The notes beneath the pieces were generated by a model. It was given only the letters and a program-made list of their open reading frames with translations, did not search any database and was not told the origin of the DNA. 61,750 bases of DNA from Exiguobacterium sp. (lineage in GTDB: Bacteria > Bacillota > Bacilli > Exiguobacteriales > Exiguobacteriaceae): NCBI RefSeq assembly GCF_020832205.1, contig NZ_JAFIFD010000020.1:1-61750 (forward strand), written 5' to 3'. The position numbers and the translations under genes were made by a program. Positions 6,884-17,841 of the stretch are shown piece after piece. Each line of letters starts with the position of its first letter. Positions within the stretch are counted from its first letter, which is position 1.

Positions 6884-6919
6884 AACAGCCTGAGGTCAGG
6901 GACAGACGTCCCTGACCTT

Positions 6920-8707
6920 TTAACGATGTGCTTCCGTCCAGACGATGGCCGGATAAGCGCGGTTGGCGAGCTCGGGGAACGGGCGTGGCGTGTCCGCTCC
7001 GAGCCAGATGGCGGTGATCGTTTCATCGGTCAAGCCGACGTACCACATGTCTTTGTGGGCGTTCGTCGTGCCGGTCTTGCCGCCGACATACGGACGCTTG
7101 ATTTGTCCGGCGTAACGTCCGGTCCCATACGACGTGACGGCGGACAATGCTTGCCGCACCGTCGCCGCGGTCTCTTCCGACCAGACGGCCTGTTTCGTCA
7201 TGCTTGGTGTGAGGGTCGGAGCCCCGGAGCCGAAGCGAATCTCTTTGATCGTCTGTCCGGACACGTACACGCCGCCGTTAAGGAACGGCGTATAAGCGGC
7301 GGCTAGTTCTTTCGGCGACACGCCTTGCGTCAATCCGCCGAGGGCGCTCGCCATGCTGTTGTCGTTCTCTTTGTCCCACTGGCTGAACATGAGGTCGGCC
7401 GTGGCGTAGGCGGCATCTTGGTCGATACGAGCGAACGCCGCGAGCGCCGGGGTGTTGAACGAGTAGGCGACCGTATCGCGAAGTGTCACGTCACCGAGCA
7501 CGCGGTTGCCGCTGTTCGTCGGGCAGTACGTGCCGTAGCAGACCGGGCGCCCGTCGAGTACCGTCTCGAGTGTCGCGTTCGTCTCTTCGATGAACGGGGC
7601 AAAGACGAGAATCGGCTTGATCGCTGAACCTGGTTGGCGGAACGCTTGCGTCGCCCGGTTGAACTCGCCGCTCCGTGTCATCTCCGAATCGACGAGCGCG
7701 ACGATGCGCCCGTTCGGCGTCAGTTCAGCATAACCGCCGTTCACGCCGCCGGGAAGCCGGCTCAGCTCACGCTTCGCTTTCGTCTGGCGCGAGACGGATA
7801 AGTACGTCTCGACCGTCGCCCGGTTGCTTGCTAAGTAGTCACGCGCAGCCTCTTCGTCTAGGTCGTAGCGGGTTCGGACGAGCCGGATGGCGTCTTTGAT
7901 GACAGCATCCATATAGTCGGGGTAACGAATTTCGTGCCGTTTGTAAGTAGCTTTCAATTTAACGCCGTGGGCCGCCTCATACGCTTGTTGCGACACGAGT
8001 CCGGCATCTTTCAGTTGGGTTAAAATCCGGTCCTTCCGCTCGTAAAACGCAGGAGATGGGTCGAGCGGATCGTATAATGACGGATTGTTCGGGACCGTCA
8101 ACAAGTAGGCGATCTGATTCCAATTCAAGTCCTCGAGCGGACGATTGAAATACGTGTCGGCCGCTGACTGGATGCCGTACACGTTATGACCGAAGAAGAT
8201 GACGTTGCTGTATGCGGTGATAATTTCTTTCTTACTATAACTTTTTTCGAGTGCTCGCGCGATCATCAATTCTTTCACTTTCCGCTCGTACGTCCGCTCA
8301 TGCGTCAAGTAAACGTTCCGTGCCAATTGTTGCGTGACCGTACTTCCACCTTGCATCGACGTCTCGTTGGCGTTATTGATGAACGCTCGGGCGATGCCCC
8401 CGAGATCGTAGCCAGGGTGGGCGTTGAACTTCCGGTCTTCGATGACGATGATGGCGTCACGGATATGGTCCGGGAGCCCGTCGACCGAGACGTCATCCCG
8501 GCGTCCGCTCAAATAAAGCGCTTCCGTCCCACCTTTATAAGCGAGCGTGACGGCATATTTTGCCGAAAGCGGCTCTGTTTGGACCGTCTCTTCACCCCAT
8601 GCGACAATCGTCTTTGCTTGTTCGATCTCTTCTTTTAAAGCCCCGCTCACCGTAAACCCGACGGCTAACAGTCCGGCGAAAAACAGTGTTCCAATCCATG
8701 CGCGCAT
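6920..8707 (-). CDS. Class A penicillin-binding protein (transglycosylase/transpeptidase)
   Basis: A bifunctional peptidoglycan synthase anchored by an N-terminal membrane span (about residues 4-24). The glycosyltransferase domain (about 60-240) shows EDRKFNAHPGYD with the catalytic Glu, then QGGSTVTQQLARN and RKVKELMIARALEKSYSK. The transpeptidase domain carries SAIK (SxxK, active Ser), SFN (SxN) and KTGTT. At 595 residues it is shorter than the main PBP1 and close to B. subtilis PbpF/PbpG, which act in vegetative or spore wall synthesis; I cannot choose between them. The ATG at 8707 follows AGAGGTGAAAAG; an in-frame ATG eight codons upstream has no such site. It is divergent from glgC. Confidence 0.9.
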   Translation of the reverse strand: MRAWIGTLFFAGLLAVGFTVSGALKEEIEQAKTIVAWGEETVQTEPLSAKYAVTLAYKGGTEALYLSGRRDDVSVDGLPDHIRDAIIVIEDRKFNAHPGYDLGGIARAFINNANETSMQGGSTVTQQLARNVYLTHERTYERKVKELMIARALEKSYSKKEIITAYSNVIFFGHNVYGIQSAADTYFNRPLEDLNWNQIAYLLTVPNNPSLYDPLDPSPAFYERKDRILTQLKDAGLVSQQAYEAAHGVKLKATYKRHEIRYPDYMDAVIKDAIRLVRTRYDLDEEAARDYLASNRATVETYLSVSRQTKAKRELSRLPGGVNGGYAELTPNGRIVALVDSEMTRSGEFNRATQAFRQPGSAIKPILVFAPFIEETNATLETVLDGRPVCYGTYCPTNSGNRVLGDVTLRDTVAYSFNTPALAAFARIDQDAAYATADLMFSQWDKENDNSMASALGGLTQGVSPKELAAAYTPFLNGGVYVSGQTIKEIRFGSGAPTLTPSMTKQAVWSEETAATVRQALSAVTSYGTGRYAGQIKRPYVGGKTGTTNAHKDMWYVGLTDETITAIWLGADTPRPFPELANRAYPAIVWTEAHR

Positions 8708-8729
8708 CTTTTCACCTCTCTCTTCATTC

Positions 8730-8760
8730 ATTATATCGTCAATCTTTCAATAAAATTCAA
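8730..8760 (-). promoter_or_regulatory. Candidate promoter of the PBP gene
   Basis: On the minus strand TATAAT (8730-8735) is preceded at a 19-base spacing by TTGAAT (8755-8760). The spacer is slightly long. It abuts the divergent glgC promoter. Confidence 0.4.
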
Positions 8761-8782
8761 AATGTAAACGTTATCATATAAT
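8756..8782 (+). promoter_or_regulatory. glgC promoter with a perfect CcpA cre site
   Basis: The -10 TATAAT is at 8777-8782. Directly upstream, 8762-8776 reads ATGTAAACGTTATCA, matching every defined position of the cre consensus WTGNAANCGNWNNCW. A weak -35, TTCAAA (8756-8761), would make the cre fill the whole 15-base spacer. CcpA bound here should block RNA polymerase, so glycogen synthesis would be under carbon catabolite control. That is inference from the site. Confidence 0.7.
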
Positions 8783-8859
8783 AATTTGGGCAGGAATACA
8801 TTAGGAAACCGCGAAAAAGGGTAATAGAGGTTTATATTATGAATTTAGGAGGCTGTACT

Positions 8860-10014
<1,155 letters not shown>

Positions 10015-10048
10015 TTTAAAAAAAGACCGACGCAAGGAGGCGTTACTG

Positions 10049-11149
10049 TTGACGAATGATTTGTTAGGGGTCATCAACTTAGGGACCGAAGAAGGACTGT
10101 TTCCAGAGTTTACGGGACACCGCAATTTAGCGGCCGTTCCGTTCTCAGGACGATATCGACTCATTGACTTTACTTTGACGAATATGATCACACAAGGTAT
10201 CAACCAAGTCGGGATCTATACACTCGACAAGTACCGCTCTTTAATGGACCATCTCGGGTCTGGGAAAGAATGGGACCTTGACCGCTCACAAGGCGGTCTC
10301 CATATCTTCCCGCCGGCGCTAAAACCAGACGGCGAAGCGTACTTGGGTGATTTGGCCAACTTCTCGATCCATCGCGAGCATTTCGTGCGCAGCAAGCAAC
10401 CTTACGTCGTCATAACGGGATCGAACGTCTTGACGACGATCGACTTCCAAGAGATGCTCGACCATCATAAAGAGATGGGTGCGGATATTACGCTCGCATA
10501 TACGGGCCACGAGCAAAAATGCGGCTACTGCCGTCCGATCCGCCTCGGCGAGAACGACCGCGTCGTCGGGATTTCGGAACGGGGCTATAGCCCGGACGAT
10601 GAGTATGCGTACACGGAAACAATCATCATGTCGAAAAACTTGTTCCTCCGCCTCGTCGATGAAGCGACGTCGCGTGGGGAGTACGACTTGTTAGACGGCG
10701 TCATCCGTCCTCAGCTCCATCGTCTCCACGTTCACGGCTATCACTATACTGGGAAAATGCAGGTGATTCATTCAGTCCTTTCATACTATAATGAAAGTAT
10801 GCGCTTACTTCGTCAGGAAGGCATCATCTATGACTTCCCGCACATTTACACGAAGATCAAGCATGAGCCGCCGACCCGCTACTTGAAAGGGTCGAAAGTG
10901 AATGAAGCGCTCGTTGCCAACGGATGTAAAATCAGCGGAGAAGTTCAAAACAGTATTCTCTTCCGCGGCGTTGTCGTCAGTGAACACGCTCGCATTAAAA
11001 ATTCAATCATTTTATCCAAGTCCATCATTGAAGAAGGCGCTGTCGTCGAGAACGCCATTTTAGACAAAGAAGTGGTCGTGAAACGCGGACAGGTCATTCG
11101 AGGAACGGTCGATGAGCCGATCGTTATCGGAAAACGGACAACGGTGTGA
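10049..11149 (+). CDS. glgD: GlgD, regulatory-type subunit of ADP-glucose pyrophosphorylase
   Basis: A GlgC paralogue that in Bacillus-type bacteria pairs with GlgC and raises its activity. It keeps the fold ([20 protein letters not shown], then a C-terminal beta-helix with [21 protein letters not shown]) but lacks the intact GGxGxRLxPLT nucleotide loop: the N-terminus reads [17 protein letters not shown]. This is the normal GlgD condition. 366 residues from the TTG at 10049, which has AAGGAGG eight bases upstream. It starts 34 bases after glgC and overlaps nothing. Confidence 0.93.
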   Translation: MTNDLLGVINLGTEEGLFPEFTGHRNLAAVPFSGRYRLIDFTLTNMITQGINQVGIYTLDKYRSLMDHLGSGKEWDLDRSQGGLHIFPPALKPDGEAYLGDLANFSIHREHFVRSKQPYVVITGSNVLTTIDFQEMLDHHKEMGADITLAYTGHEQKCGYCRPIRLGENDRVVGISERGYSPDDEYAYTETIIMSKNLFLRLVDEATSRGEYDLLDGVIRPQLHRLHVHGYHYTGKMQVIHSVLSYYNESMRLLRQEGIIYDFPHIYTKIKHEPPTRYLKGSKVNEALVANGCKISGEVQNSILFRGVVVSEHARIKNSIILSKSIIEEGAVVENAILDKEVVVKRGQVIRGTVDEPIVIGKRTTV

Positions 11150-11160
11150 AGGAGGATATT

Positions 11161-12600
11161 ATGAAAATATGGTATGTCGCTTCAGAAGCGGCACCGTTCA
11201 TGAAGACGGGGGGGCTTGCCGATGTCATCGGCTCGCTCCCTCAAGCGGTGTCTAGCCTTGGTGAGGACGTTAGTGTTGTCATGCCGAAGTATGGCTCGAT
11301 TGCACAGGAATATGTGGATGAGATGGAGTATTTATTTGATTTGATCGTCCCTGTCGGATGGCGCAAACAGTTTGGCGCGGTCCTTAAGCTTGAGCGGGAC
11401 GGCATCACGTATTACTTTATCGACAATGAATATTACTTTAAGCGTGAAGGCGTGCTCTATGGCCACTATGATGACGCGGAGCGGTTCGCGTTCTTCTCAC
11501 GCGCCGTCCTCGAGATGATCGGAAAAGTGGAAGCGGACGAAGTACCGGACGTATTGCATTGTCACGATTGGCAGACAGGCGTCGTCCCGGCGTTCCTACG
11601 GATCCACTATCAACATATCGAAGCGTATCAACGGATTCGCACCGTGTTCACGATCCATAACTTGCAGTATCAAGGCATTTTCCCTGAGGCTGTTCTCGGC
11701 GAACTGTTGCAGTTTGGGCCTGAACACTTCACGGCGGAAGGGATTCAACATAACGGTCTCGTTAACTACATGAAAGCGGGCATCGTCCATTCCGATCAAA
11801 TCACGACGGTCAGTCCGTCATATCGTGATGAGATCATGGAGCCGTATTACGGAGAAGGGCTTGACGCGGCGCTTCGTCATCGAGCCGTCGACGTCCGGGG
11901 GATTTTGAACGGTCTCGACTTGGCGACGAACGACCCGAGTACGGACAAGCGAATCGCACAGACGTACAACTTGGATACGGTCAAAGAAGGAAAACTGGCC
12001 AACAAGCGTGAGCTGCAGGAACGGTTCGGCTTAGAAGTGCGTGACGACGTCATGTTGATCGGGTTCGTCAGCCGTCTCGTCGAACAAAAAGGTCTCGACT
12101 TGATCAACGGGGTGAGTGACGAGCTCGGGAATTTGGATTGTCAATTCGTCTTTCTCGGCTCAGGGCAACCCGAGTACGAGGCGATCGTCCACGAGATGAC
12201 GGCTGCACATCCTGGTAAGATCGGTTCATACATCGGCTTTGACATCGAACTCGCCCACTTGATTTATGCCGGTTCTGACGCATTCCTCATGCCGTCACGA
12301 TTCGAACCGTGCGGGCTCAGTCAATTGATCTCGATGCGTTACGGAACGCTGCCGATCGTCCGTGAGACGGGCGGGCTTCGTGACACGGTCAAACCGTACA
12401 ACGAGTACACGCAAGAAGGGACAGGATTTGGGTTCTTGAATTACAACGCCCATGAGATGCTCGCGACGATCGAGAAATCGATTCGCGTCTTCTACGACCA
12501 AAACAATTGGAACGCCCTTGTCCATCAAGCGATGACGACGGACTTCAGCTGGAAACAATCCGCGAAGCAATACCGTGAGTTATATCACTTATTCGCATGA
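11161..12600 (+). CDS. glgA: Glycogen synthase (ADP-glucose)
   Basis: A GT5-family glucosyltransferase that extends alpha-1,4-glucan chains from ADP-glucose. The N-terminal [13 protein letters not shown] loop binds ADP-glucose. HCHDWQTG and [10 protein letters not shown] are GT5 hallmarks. The C-terminal domain has [19 protein letters not shown] followed by [11 protein letters not shown], containing the catalytic Glu. 479 residues, standard length. ATG 11161 follows GAAGGAGGATATT, 11 bases after glgD ends. Third gene of the operon. Confidence 0.96.
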   Translation: MKIWYVASEAAPFMKTGGLADVIGSLPQAVSSLGEDVSVVMPKYGSIAQEYVDEMEYLFDLIVPVGWRKQFGAVLKLERDGITYYFIDNEYYFKREGVLYGHYDDAERFAFFSRAVLEMIGKVEADEVPDVLHCHDWQTGVVPAFLRIHYQHIEAYQRIRTVFTIHNLQYQGIFPEAVLGELLQFGPEHFTAEGIQHNGLVNYMKAGIVHSDQITTVSPSYRDEIMEPYYGEGLDAALRHRAVDVRGILNGLDLATNDPSTDKRIAQTYNLDTVKEGKLANKRELQERFGLEVRDDVMLIGFVSRLVEQKGLDLINGVSDELGNLDCQFVFLGSGQPEYEAIVHEMTAAHPGKIGSYIGFDIELAHLIYAGSDAFLMPSRFEPCGLSQLISMRYGTLPIVRETGGLRDTVKPYNEYTQEGTGFGFLNYNAHEMLATIEKSIRVFYDQNNWNALVHQAMTTDFSWKQSAKQYRELYHLFA

Positions 12601-12622
12601 CTGGAAGGAGTTTTACACTTAT

Positions 12623-15055
12623 ATGTTCACAGATAAACAGAGCTTCGTCACTTCGTTCCAAGAAAGATTTGTCGCTTTAAACGGGAAATCGTTCGATGAA
12701 GGGACCGAGCAGGAAGTGTATCAGACGTTGGCAACGATGGTGCGCGAGCAGGCGATCCCAAAATGGATCAACACGCGCGACAAGCAAGAAGAAAAGCAAA
12801 GCAAACAAGTCATCTATTTCTCACTTGAGTTTTTGTTAGGGCGTTTCTTATACAATAACTTGCTCAGCATGGATGTTTTAGAAGTCGTTCAAGAAGGGCT
12901 CGAGGAGCTTGGATTTGATTTCAATGAAATTACCGAGTATGAACCGGAGCCTGGACTAGGGAACGGCGGCCTCGGTCGACTTGCCGCTTGCTTCCTGGAT
13001 TCGCTCGCCGCACTCAGCTTGCCGGGGCATGGGAACGGGATCCGTTACCGCTACGGGCTGTTCAAGCAAAAGATCGTCGACGGCTATCAAGTCGAACTCC
13101 CGGACAACTGGCTTCGTGACGGCAACATGTGGGAGACGCGCCGCGCCGATCGCGCGGTCGACGTCAACTTCGGCGGTTGGATTGAGATGCGTCAAATCGG
13201 CGACCGTCTTCGCGTCGTCCATCACCCGGACGAAGTCGTCCGGGCCGTCCCGTATGACATGCCGGTCATCGGTTACAAAAATGACGTCGTTAACACACTC
13301 CGTCTGTGGAACGCCGAATCGCCTTATGACGATGAGGAGTATATGGAACTGACGAAAGGGTCATACAAAGATTTGCTTAAATACAAGCAGTCAATTGCGA
13401 CGATTTCTGAATTCCTCTATCCGGATGACACGACATACGAAGGAAAAGTGCTTCGTCTGAAGCAACAATACTTCTTCGTGTCGGCGGGCATCCAATCGAT
13501 GATGGCGTCGTATCTCCGTCATAACAAATCACTCAAACACCTAGGTGATCACTACGCCGTCCACATCAACGACACGCACCCGGTCGTCGCTATTCCAGAA
13601 ATGATGCGCATCTTGATGGATGAGCACGGTTACGGATGGGAAGAGGCGTGGCGTGTGACGAAGAGTGTCATGTCGTTCACGAACCATACACTTCTCGCCG
13701 AAGCGCTCGAGAAGTGGCCGGTCGAGATGTATGAACGGTTGTTGCCGCGCATCTATCAAATCATTGAAGAGATCAACCGTCGTTTCTGTAAAGACGTGCT
13801 CGTCAACTATCCGCACCTCGAGCCGCATATGGGTGACATTGCCATCGTCTCGAACGCGCATATCAACATGGCGAACTTGGCTGTCGTCGGTTCACACTCG
13901 ACGAACGGCGTCGCCCAAATCCATACTGATATTTTGAAACAACGCGAGATGCGTCATTTGTACGAGATGTTCCCGCTTCGTTTCAACAACAAGACGAACG
14001 GAATCACACACCGGCGTTGGTTGCTCAAGTCGAACCCGCGTCTCTCGAACTTGATCACAGACGCCATCGGACCGTCGTGGATTGAACATCCGAACGACTT
14101 AGAGAAGTTGATGGGCTTCTCGAAAGACGCGAGCTTCCAAGAACAGGTCATGGACGTGAAGCAACAAAACAAGCTTGATTTGGCGTCGTATATTCAAGAC
14201 GAAACGGGCATCACCGTCGATCCGAATTCAATTTTTGACGTACAAGTGAAACGGCTGCACGCCTACAAGCGTCAGCTCATGAACGCGCTCCACATTCATG
14301 CCCTCTACCAAAAGATCAAAGCGGACCCGACGTTCACGATGGTACCGCGCACGTTCATCTTCGGCGCGAAAGCGGCGCCTGGATACTACTATGCGAAAGA
14401 AGTCATCCGTTACATCAACGCTCTCGCCACGATGATCAATCACGATAAACGGGCGAGCCAGTTCATCAAGATCGTCTTCCTCGAGAACTATCGCGTCTCG
14501 ATGGCAGAACGAATCTTCCCTGGATCTGATGTGAGCGAGCAAATCTCGACAGCGAGCTACGAAGCGTCGGGTACCGGTAACATGAAGTTCATGATGAACG
14601 GGGCGCTCACGATCGGAACGCTCGATGGAGCGAACATCGAGATTCGAGACGCGGTCGGAGACGACCATATCTTCATCTTCGGCTTGACGCCGCAAGAAGT
14701 CATGAACTATAAGAAGTTCGGCGGGTACCATGCGGCCGATATCTATCATGCGAATCAAGAAATCCGCGACGTCGTCGACGGTCTCGTCAACGGCACGTTT
14801 GATAAGGTCGGCGAGTATCAATTCCAGGCGATCTTTGATTCATTGCTCGTCTACAACGATGATTTCCTCGTCTTAAAAGACTTCGCCTCGTACATGCAGG
14901 CGCAGCGTCGAGCCGGAGAAGTGTTCGCCGATAAGGCACGTTGGGCCGAGAGCTCGATCGTCAACACGGCCAAATCGGGGATTTTCTCGAGCGACCGGAC
15001 GATCACAGAATACGCGAACGCGGTCTGGAACATCAAACCGACGAGCGTGAAATAA
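12623..15055 (+). CDS. glgP: Glycogen/alpha-glucan phosphorylase
   Basis: A GT35 phosphorylase that releases glucose-1-phosphate from alpha-glucan ends, supplying the GlgC substrate in reverse during breakdown. The pyridoxal-phosphate lysine lies in GTGNMKFMMNGALTIGTLDG (about residue 655). The N-terminal EPGLGNGGLGRLAACFLDS motif is also intact. 810 residues, near the family norm of about 800. The ATG at 12623 has GGAAGGAG about 12 bases upstream, slightly far. It closes the operon 22 bases after glgA, so synthesis and breakdown enzymes are co-transcribed. No branching enzyme gene (glgB) is present here. Confidence 0.96.
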   Translation: MFTDKQSFVTSFQERFVALNGKSFDEGTEQEVYQTLATMVREQAIPKWINTRDKQEEKQSKQVIYFSLEFLLGRFLYNNLLSMDVLEVVQEGLEELGFDFNEITEYEPEPGLGNGGLGRLAACFLDSLAALSLPGHGNGIRYRYGLFKQKIVDGYQVELPDNWLRDGNMWETRRADRAVDVNFGGWIEMRQIGDRLRVVHHPDEVVRAVPYDMPVIGYKNDVVNTLRLWNAESPYDDEEYMELTKGSYKDLLKYKQSIATISEFLYPDDTTYEGKVLRLKQQYFFVSAGIQSMMASYLRHNKSLKHLGDHYAVHINDTHPVVAIPEMMRILMDEHGYGWEEAWRVTKSVMSFTNHTLLAEALEKWPVEMYERLLPRIYQIIEEINRRFCKDVLVNYPHLEPHMGDIAIVSNAHINMANLAVVGSHSTNGVAQIHTDILKQREMRHLYEMFPLRFNNKTNGITHRRWLLKSNPRLSNLITDAIGPSWIEHPNDLEKLMGFSKDASFQEQVMDVKQQNKLDLASYIQDETGITVDPNSIFDVQVKRLHAYKRQLMNALHIHALYQKIKADPTFTMVPRTFIFGAKAAPGYYYAKEVIRYINALATMINHDKRASQFIKIVFLENYRVSMAERIFPGSDVSEQISTASYEASGTGNMKFMMNGALTIGTLDGANIEIRDAVGDDHIFIFGLTPQEVMNYKKFGGYHAADIYHANQEIRDVVDGLVNGTFDKVGEYQFQAIFDSLLVYNDDFLVLKDFASYMQAQRRAGEVFADKARWAESSIVNTAKSGIFSSDRTITEYANAVWNIKPTSVK

Positions 15056-15092
15056 AAAACGAGATCCACCCGTTACGGGTGGACCTCGTTTT
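15056..15092. terminator. Bidirectional terminator between glgP and the rhodanese gene
   Basis: AACGAG, an unpaired A, TCCACCCG, loop TTAC, CGGGTGGA and CTCGTT, with A-run and T-run edges. The minus-strand copy overlaps the end of the rhodanese reading frame. Confidence 0.85.
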
Positions 15093-15888
15093 CTGGATAA
15101 GAGATCCAGTCAGAATATGAGCCAGGGTAAAGGCGGACGTCGTCTTTGCCGAGGGCGTGCAACGCTAAAATGTTGACACAAGCGGTGACACCGCTCCCGC
15201 AGTAGAAGATCGGGTTCGGGACATCGAGTACGTCCGCATACAGTTCTTTCAAATCATGAAAGTCTTGCAACGTGCCGAGTTCGGTGATGGCGTTGGCGTA
15301 TGAACAGAGGACGGCGTTCGGAATATGTCCGGCTTTCTGATCGATCGGTTCGTGGCTGCCGTCGAAACGGTCGGCCGTGCGGGAATCATACAGATCGCCC
15401 GTGCTTACGGCTTTCACGTCTTCGATCGTGGCGATCATCTCATCTTGGAACTGAGGGACATAGTCAGACGCCGGATAGTTCGGGACCTCGGTCGTCGTCT
15501 CACCGCAGTAGGTGATGCCGGCTTGAATGCCGCCTTCGAGCACGATCACGCGTTCATGGCCGGCCCATTTAAAGAGCCACCAGGCGCGAGCGGCGTACGG
15601 GAACCCGTCGTCATAAATGATGATCAAGTCATCTTTTTGAATCCCGATGCGGCGAAGCGTCGCCGTCCACGCTTCTTTCGAAGGAAGCGGATGACGTCCG
15701 CCGTGCTCTTCGACGGGACCGGACAAGTCTTCCATCAAATCAAGGAAGACGGCGTTCGGAAGATGGCCTTGGCGATACACATATTTGCCGTAAGAGGCAT
15801 CGTTCAAGGAATAGCGGCAATCGATAAAACGGATCGAGTCCGTATGGACGATATGTTTCAATTCTTGGGCACGCATTGTTGGGAACAT
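15073..15888 (-). CDS. Rhodanese-type sulfurtransferase (two domains)
   Basis: A tandem rhodanese of 271 residues, of the thiosulfate or 3-mercaptopyruvate sulfurtransferase type. The first domain (about 1-140) is inactive, with Asp where the catalytic Cys would be (IYDDGFPYAARAWW). The second has the active loop CGSGVTA with Cys230 after FY. That loop is closer to thiosulfate sulfurtransferases than to the classical mercaptopyruvate loop, but substrate choice is uncertain. ATG 15888 follows CGAGGTGATTCT. It lies antisense between glgP and pgm, with no functional link visible. Confidence 0.88.
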   Translation of the reverse strand: MFPTMRAQELKHIVHTDSIRFIDCRYSLNDASYGKYVYRQGHLPNAVFLDLMEDLSGPVEEHGGRHPLPSKEAWTATLRRIGIQKDDLIIIYDDGFPYAARAWWLFKWAGHERVIVLEGGIQAGITYCGETTTEVPNYPASDYVPQFQDEMIATIEDVKAVSTGDLYDSRTADRFDGSHEPIDQKAGHIPNAVLCSYANAITELGTLQDFHDLKELYADVLDVPNPIFYCGSGVTACVNILALHALGKDDVRLYPGSYSDWISYPENEVHP

Positions 15889-15985
15889 AGAATCACCTCG
15901 AAGTTTCGTTACTTCCATCCTATACAAGATGGAACAAATTGGCGAGTACTTCGATTGAATTTAAATGTCGAAAGGGGAACTAACC

Positions 15986-17716
15986 ATGACATGGCAACAA
16001 ACGTATGAACGGTGGAAGCAACACGAGGAGCTAGAACCGCATCTTCGGGCTGAATTAGAAGAGATGGCGAAGAACGAGACGTCACTTGAGGACGCGTTTT
16101 ATAAGACGCTCGAGTTCGGGACGGGTGGTATGCGTGGGGAGATCGGACCGGGCGCCAATCGCATGAACATCTACACGATTCGCAAAGCGTCAAAAGGATT
16201 TGCTGATTTCATCGCGGCGTCTGGAGAAGAAGCGAAACGGCACGGTGTCGTCATCGCCCACGATTCTCGTCACTTCTCGCCTGAATTTGCACTTGAAGCG
16301 GCGCGAACGCTCGCCTCAAGCGGCATCAAGACATACTTGTTCCCGAGCCTTCGGGCGACACCAGAGCTCTCGTTTGCCGTTCGGCATTTGAACGCCTTTG
16401 GTGGAATCGTCATTACGGCGAGCCACAATCCCCCAGAATACAACGGTTTCAAAGTGTACGGTGCGGACGGCGGGCAATTGCCGCCAGCCGAAGCTGATGA
16501 ACTCGTCTCTTACGTCAACGCGATTGAGGACGAACTGTTGATCGAAGTGAAAGACGAAGCAAGCCTGCGGGCGGATGGGACGCTCGTCACTGTCGATTCA
16601 TCGGTCGATGCAGCTTATATGGAGGCACTCCAGTCCATTCGCATCCATAAAGACGTCCAAGGCGAAGACCCGCTTAAAATCGTCTTCTCGCCGCTTCACG
16701 GCACGGGGCGTCGTCCGGTCATGGAAGGGCTTAAGGCGTACGGCTTCGAACACGTCACAATCGTCGAAGAACAAGCGGAACCGGACGGGGCTTTCCCGAC
16801 GGTCAGCTATCCGAACCCGGAAGAGCGGGCAGCGTTCAAGCTCGCCATGGAATACGGCGACCGCGTCGAGGCGGATCTTTTGATGGCGACGGACCCGGAC
16901 GCTGACCGCGTCGGGTTCACGGTCCGTGATCGTGACGGCGAATGGTTCGTCTTGACGGGCAACCAGACGGGTGCGCTCTTGATGGACTACATCTTGTCAC
17001 AAAAAGTGGAGACGGGCACACTTCCGTCAAACGGATTCGTCGCCAAGACGATCGTCACGTCTGAACTCGGGGCGGCGATCGCGAAAGCGTACGGTGTCCA
17101 TCTCGAGAACACGCTCACCGGGTTTAAATTTATCGGCGAGAAAATCAAACAGTACGAGGAGTCAGGTGAATACGAGTTCTTGTTCGGTTACGAAGAGAGC
17201 TACGGTTATTTGATCGGTGATTTCTGTCGCGATAAAGATGCCGTCCAAGCGTGTCTCCTCGGAGCCGAAATGGCCGCTTTCCATAAACAACATGGACGTA
17301 CCCTTTACGACGCGCTTCAAGCCGTCTATGAGAAGTATGGGTTTTACGAGGAGTCGCTCCAGTCGATGACGCTCAAAGGGAAAGCCGGACTCGAGCAAAT
17401 CGGCCGGATGATGGAAGCGTTCCGGGCGAACCCGCCGCAAGAAGTCGGCGGCTATGAAGTCGTCCGTTTCGAAGATTATAAGAAACAAGTCGCGACCGAC
17501 CTCCGTCAAAACGAGTCGGAAGCGATCGACTTGCCGTCTTCGAACGTGCTCAAGTTCATCTTTGAGGACGGGTCATGGTTCTGCCTCCGTCCGTCCGGTA
17601 CTGAACCGAAAATCAAGTTCTATTTCAGCGTTCACGCGGACAGTGCCGAGAAGACGACGGCGAAACGTGAAGCGATCGAACGAGATGTGATGAAGCAAGC
17701 GAAAGCAATCGATTGA
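15986..17716 (+). CDS. pgcA: Phospho-sugar mutase (alpha-phosphoglucomutase type)
   Basis: It interconverts glucose-6-phosphate and glucose-1-phosphate, giving GlgC its substrate and recovering the product of GlgP. The phosphoserine loop is [16 protein letters not shown] (about residue 140), the metal loop is DPDADR (about 303), and the C-terminal phosphate loop is [12 protein letters not shown] (about 535). 576 residues, matching the B. subtilis PgcA class. ATG 15986 follows AAAGGGGA; an ATG at 15965 would precede that site. It has its own terminator. Its position next to glgCDAP supports a role in glucan turnover and in UDP-glucose supply. Confidence 0.94.
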   Translation: MTWQQTYERWKQHEELEPHLRAELEEMAKNETSLEDAFYKTLEFGTGGMRGEIGPGANRMNIYTIRKASKGFADFIAASGEEAKRHGVVIAHDSRHFSPEFALEAARTLASSGIKTYLFPSLRATPELSFAVRHLNAFGGIVITASHNPPEYNGFKVYGADGGQLPPAEADELVSYVNAIEDELLIEVKDEASLRADGTLVTVDSSVDAAYMEALQSIRIHKDVQGEDPLKIVFSPLHGTGRRPVMEGLKAYGFEHVTIVEEQAEPDGAFPTVSYPNPEERAAFKLAMEYGDRVEADLLMATDPDADRVGFTVRDRDGEWFVLTGNQTGALLMDYILSQKVETGTLPSNGFVAKTIVTSELGAAIAKAYGVHLENTLTGFKFIGEKIKQYEESGEYEFLFGYEESYGYLIGDFCRDKDAVQACLLGAEMAAFHKQHGRTLYDALQAVYEKYGFYEESLQSMTLKGKAGLEQIGRMMEAFRANPPQEVGGYEVVRFEDYKKQVATDLRQNESEAIDLPSSNVLKFIFEDGSWFCLRPSGTEPKIKFYFSVHADSAEKTTAKREAIERDVMKQAKAID

Positions 17717-17722
17717 TCCATG

Positions 17723-17752
17723 ACCACCACCCTGACGAGGGTGGTGGTTTTT
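17723..17752 (+). terminator. Terminator of pgcA
   Basis: CCACCACCCT / AGGGTGGTGG with a GACG loop and T-run. Confidence 0.92.
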
Positions 17753-17754
17753 GT

Positions 17755-17783
17755 TTGACAACGCATGCCCCCGTCAGTATGAT
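17755..17783 (+). promoter_or_regulatory. SigA promoter of the cystine-type ABC genes
   Basis: TTGACA (17755-17760), 17-base spacer, TATGAT (17778-17783). The -35 overlaps the tail of the preceding terminator. Confidence 0.85.
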
Positions 17784-17841
17784 GAGTGTATTGTTCAAAA
17801 CCATGTAATCATATAAGGATTATCAGGAAGGTGGATTTTAT

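Larger units (their letters stand above)
6604..6917. repeat. Non-coding element bounded by 37-bp inverted repeats
   Basis: The left end (6604-6640) and the reverse complement of the right end (6881-6917) share 29 of 37 positions: GGTCAGGGAC, a variable 6-base centre, CCCTGACCTCAG, then TGTTGAC. Each end is itself a hairpin (GGTCAGGGA / TCCCTGACC). The interior has no credible coding frame but several further dyads: one at 6660-6712 (GTCCTTCCGACG with CGTCGGACGGG), terminator-like stems at 6719-6744 and 6849-6883, and GCCCG/CGGGC. It fills the gap between convergent yufK and the PBP gene. The form suggests a MITE-like or bcr-like mobile repeat. The ends lie next to both stop codons, so it is also where terminators would be expected. 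Confidence 0.5.

Noticed and set aside
14228-14821. 197-codon open frame on the minus strand inside glgP
   Set aside because: It is the antisense shadow of a strongly conserved gene with matching codon bias; it has no Shine-Dalgarno site or promoter.
15073-15888. Functional link between the rhodanese gene and glycogen genes
   Set aside because: It lies on the opposite strand with its own signals; sulfur transfer has no known role in glucan metabolism.
17784-17841. S-box or T-box leader before tcyA
   Set aside because: The leader is under 60 bases with no terminator hairpin, too short for either element.
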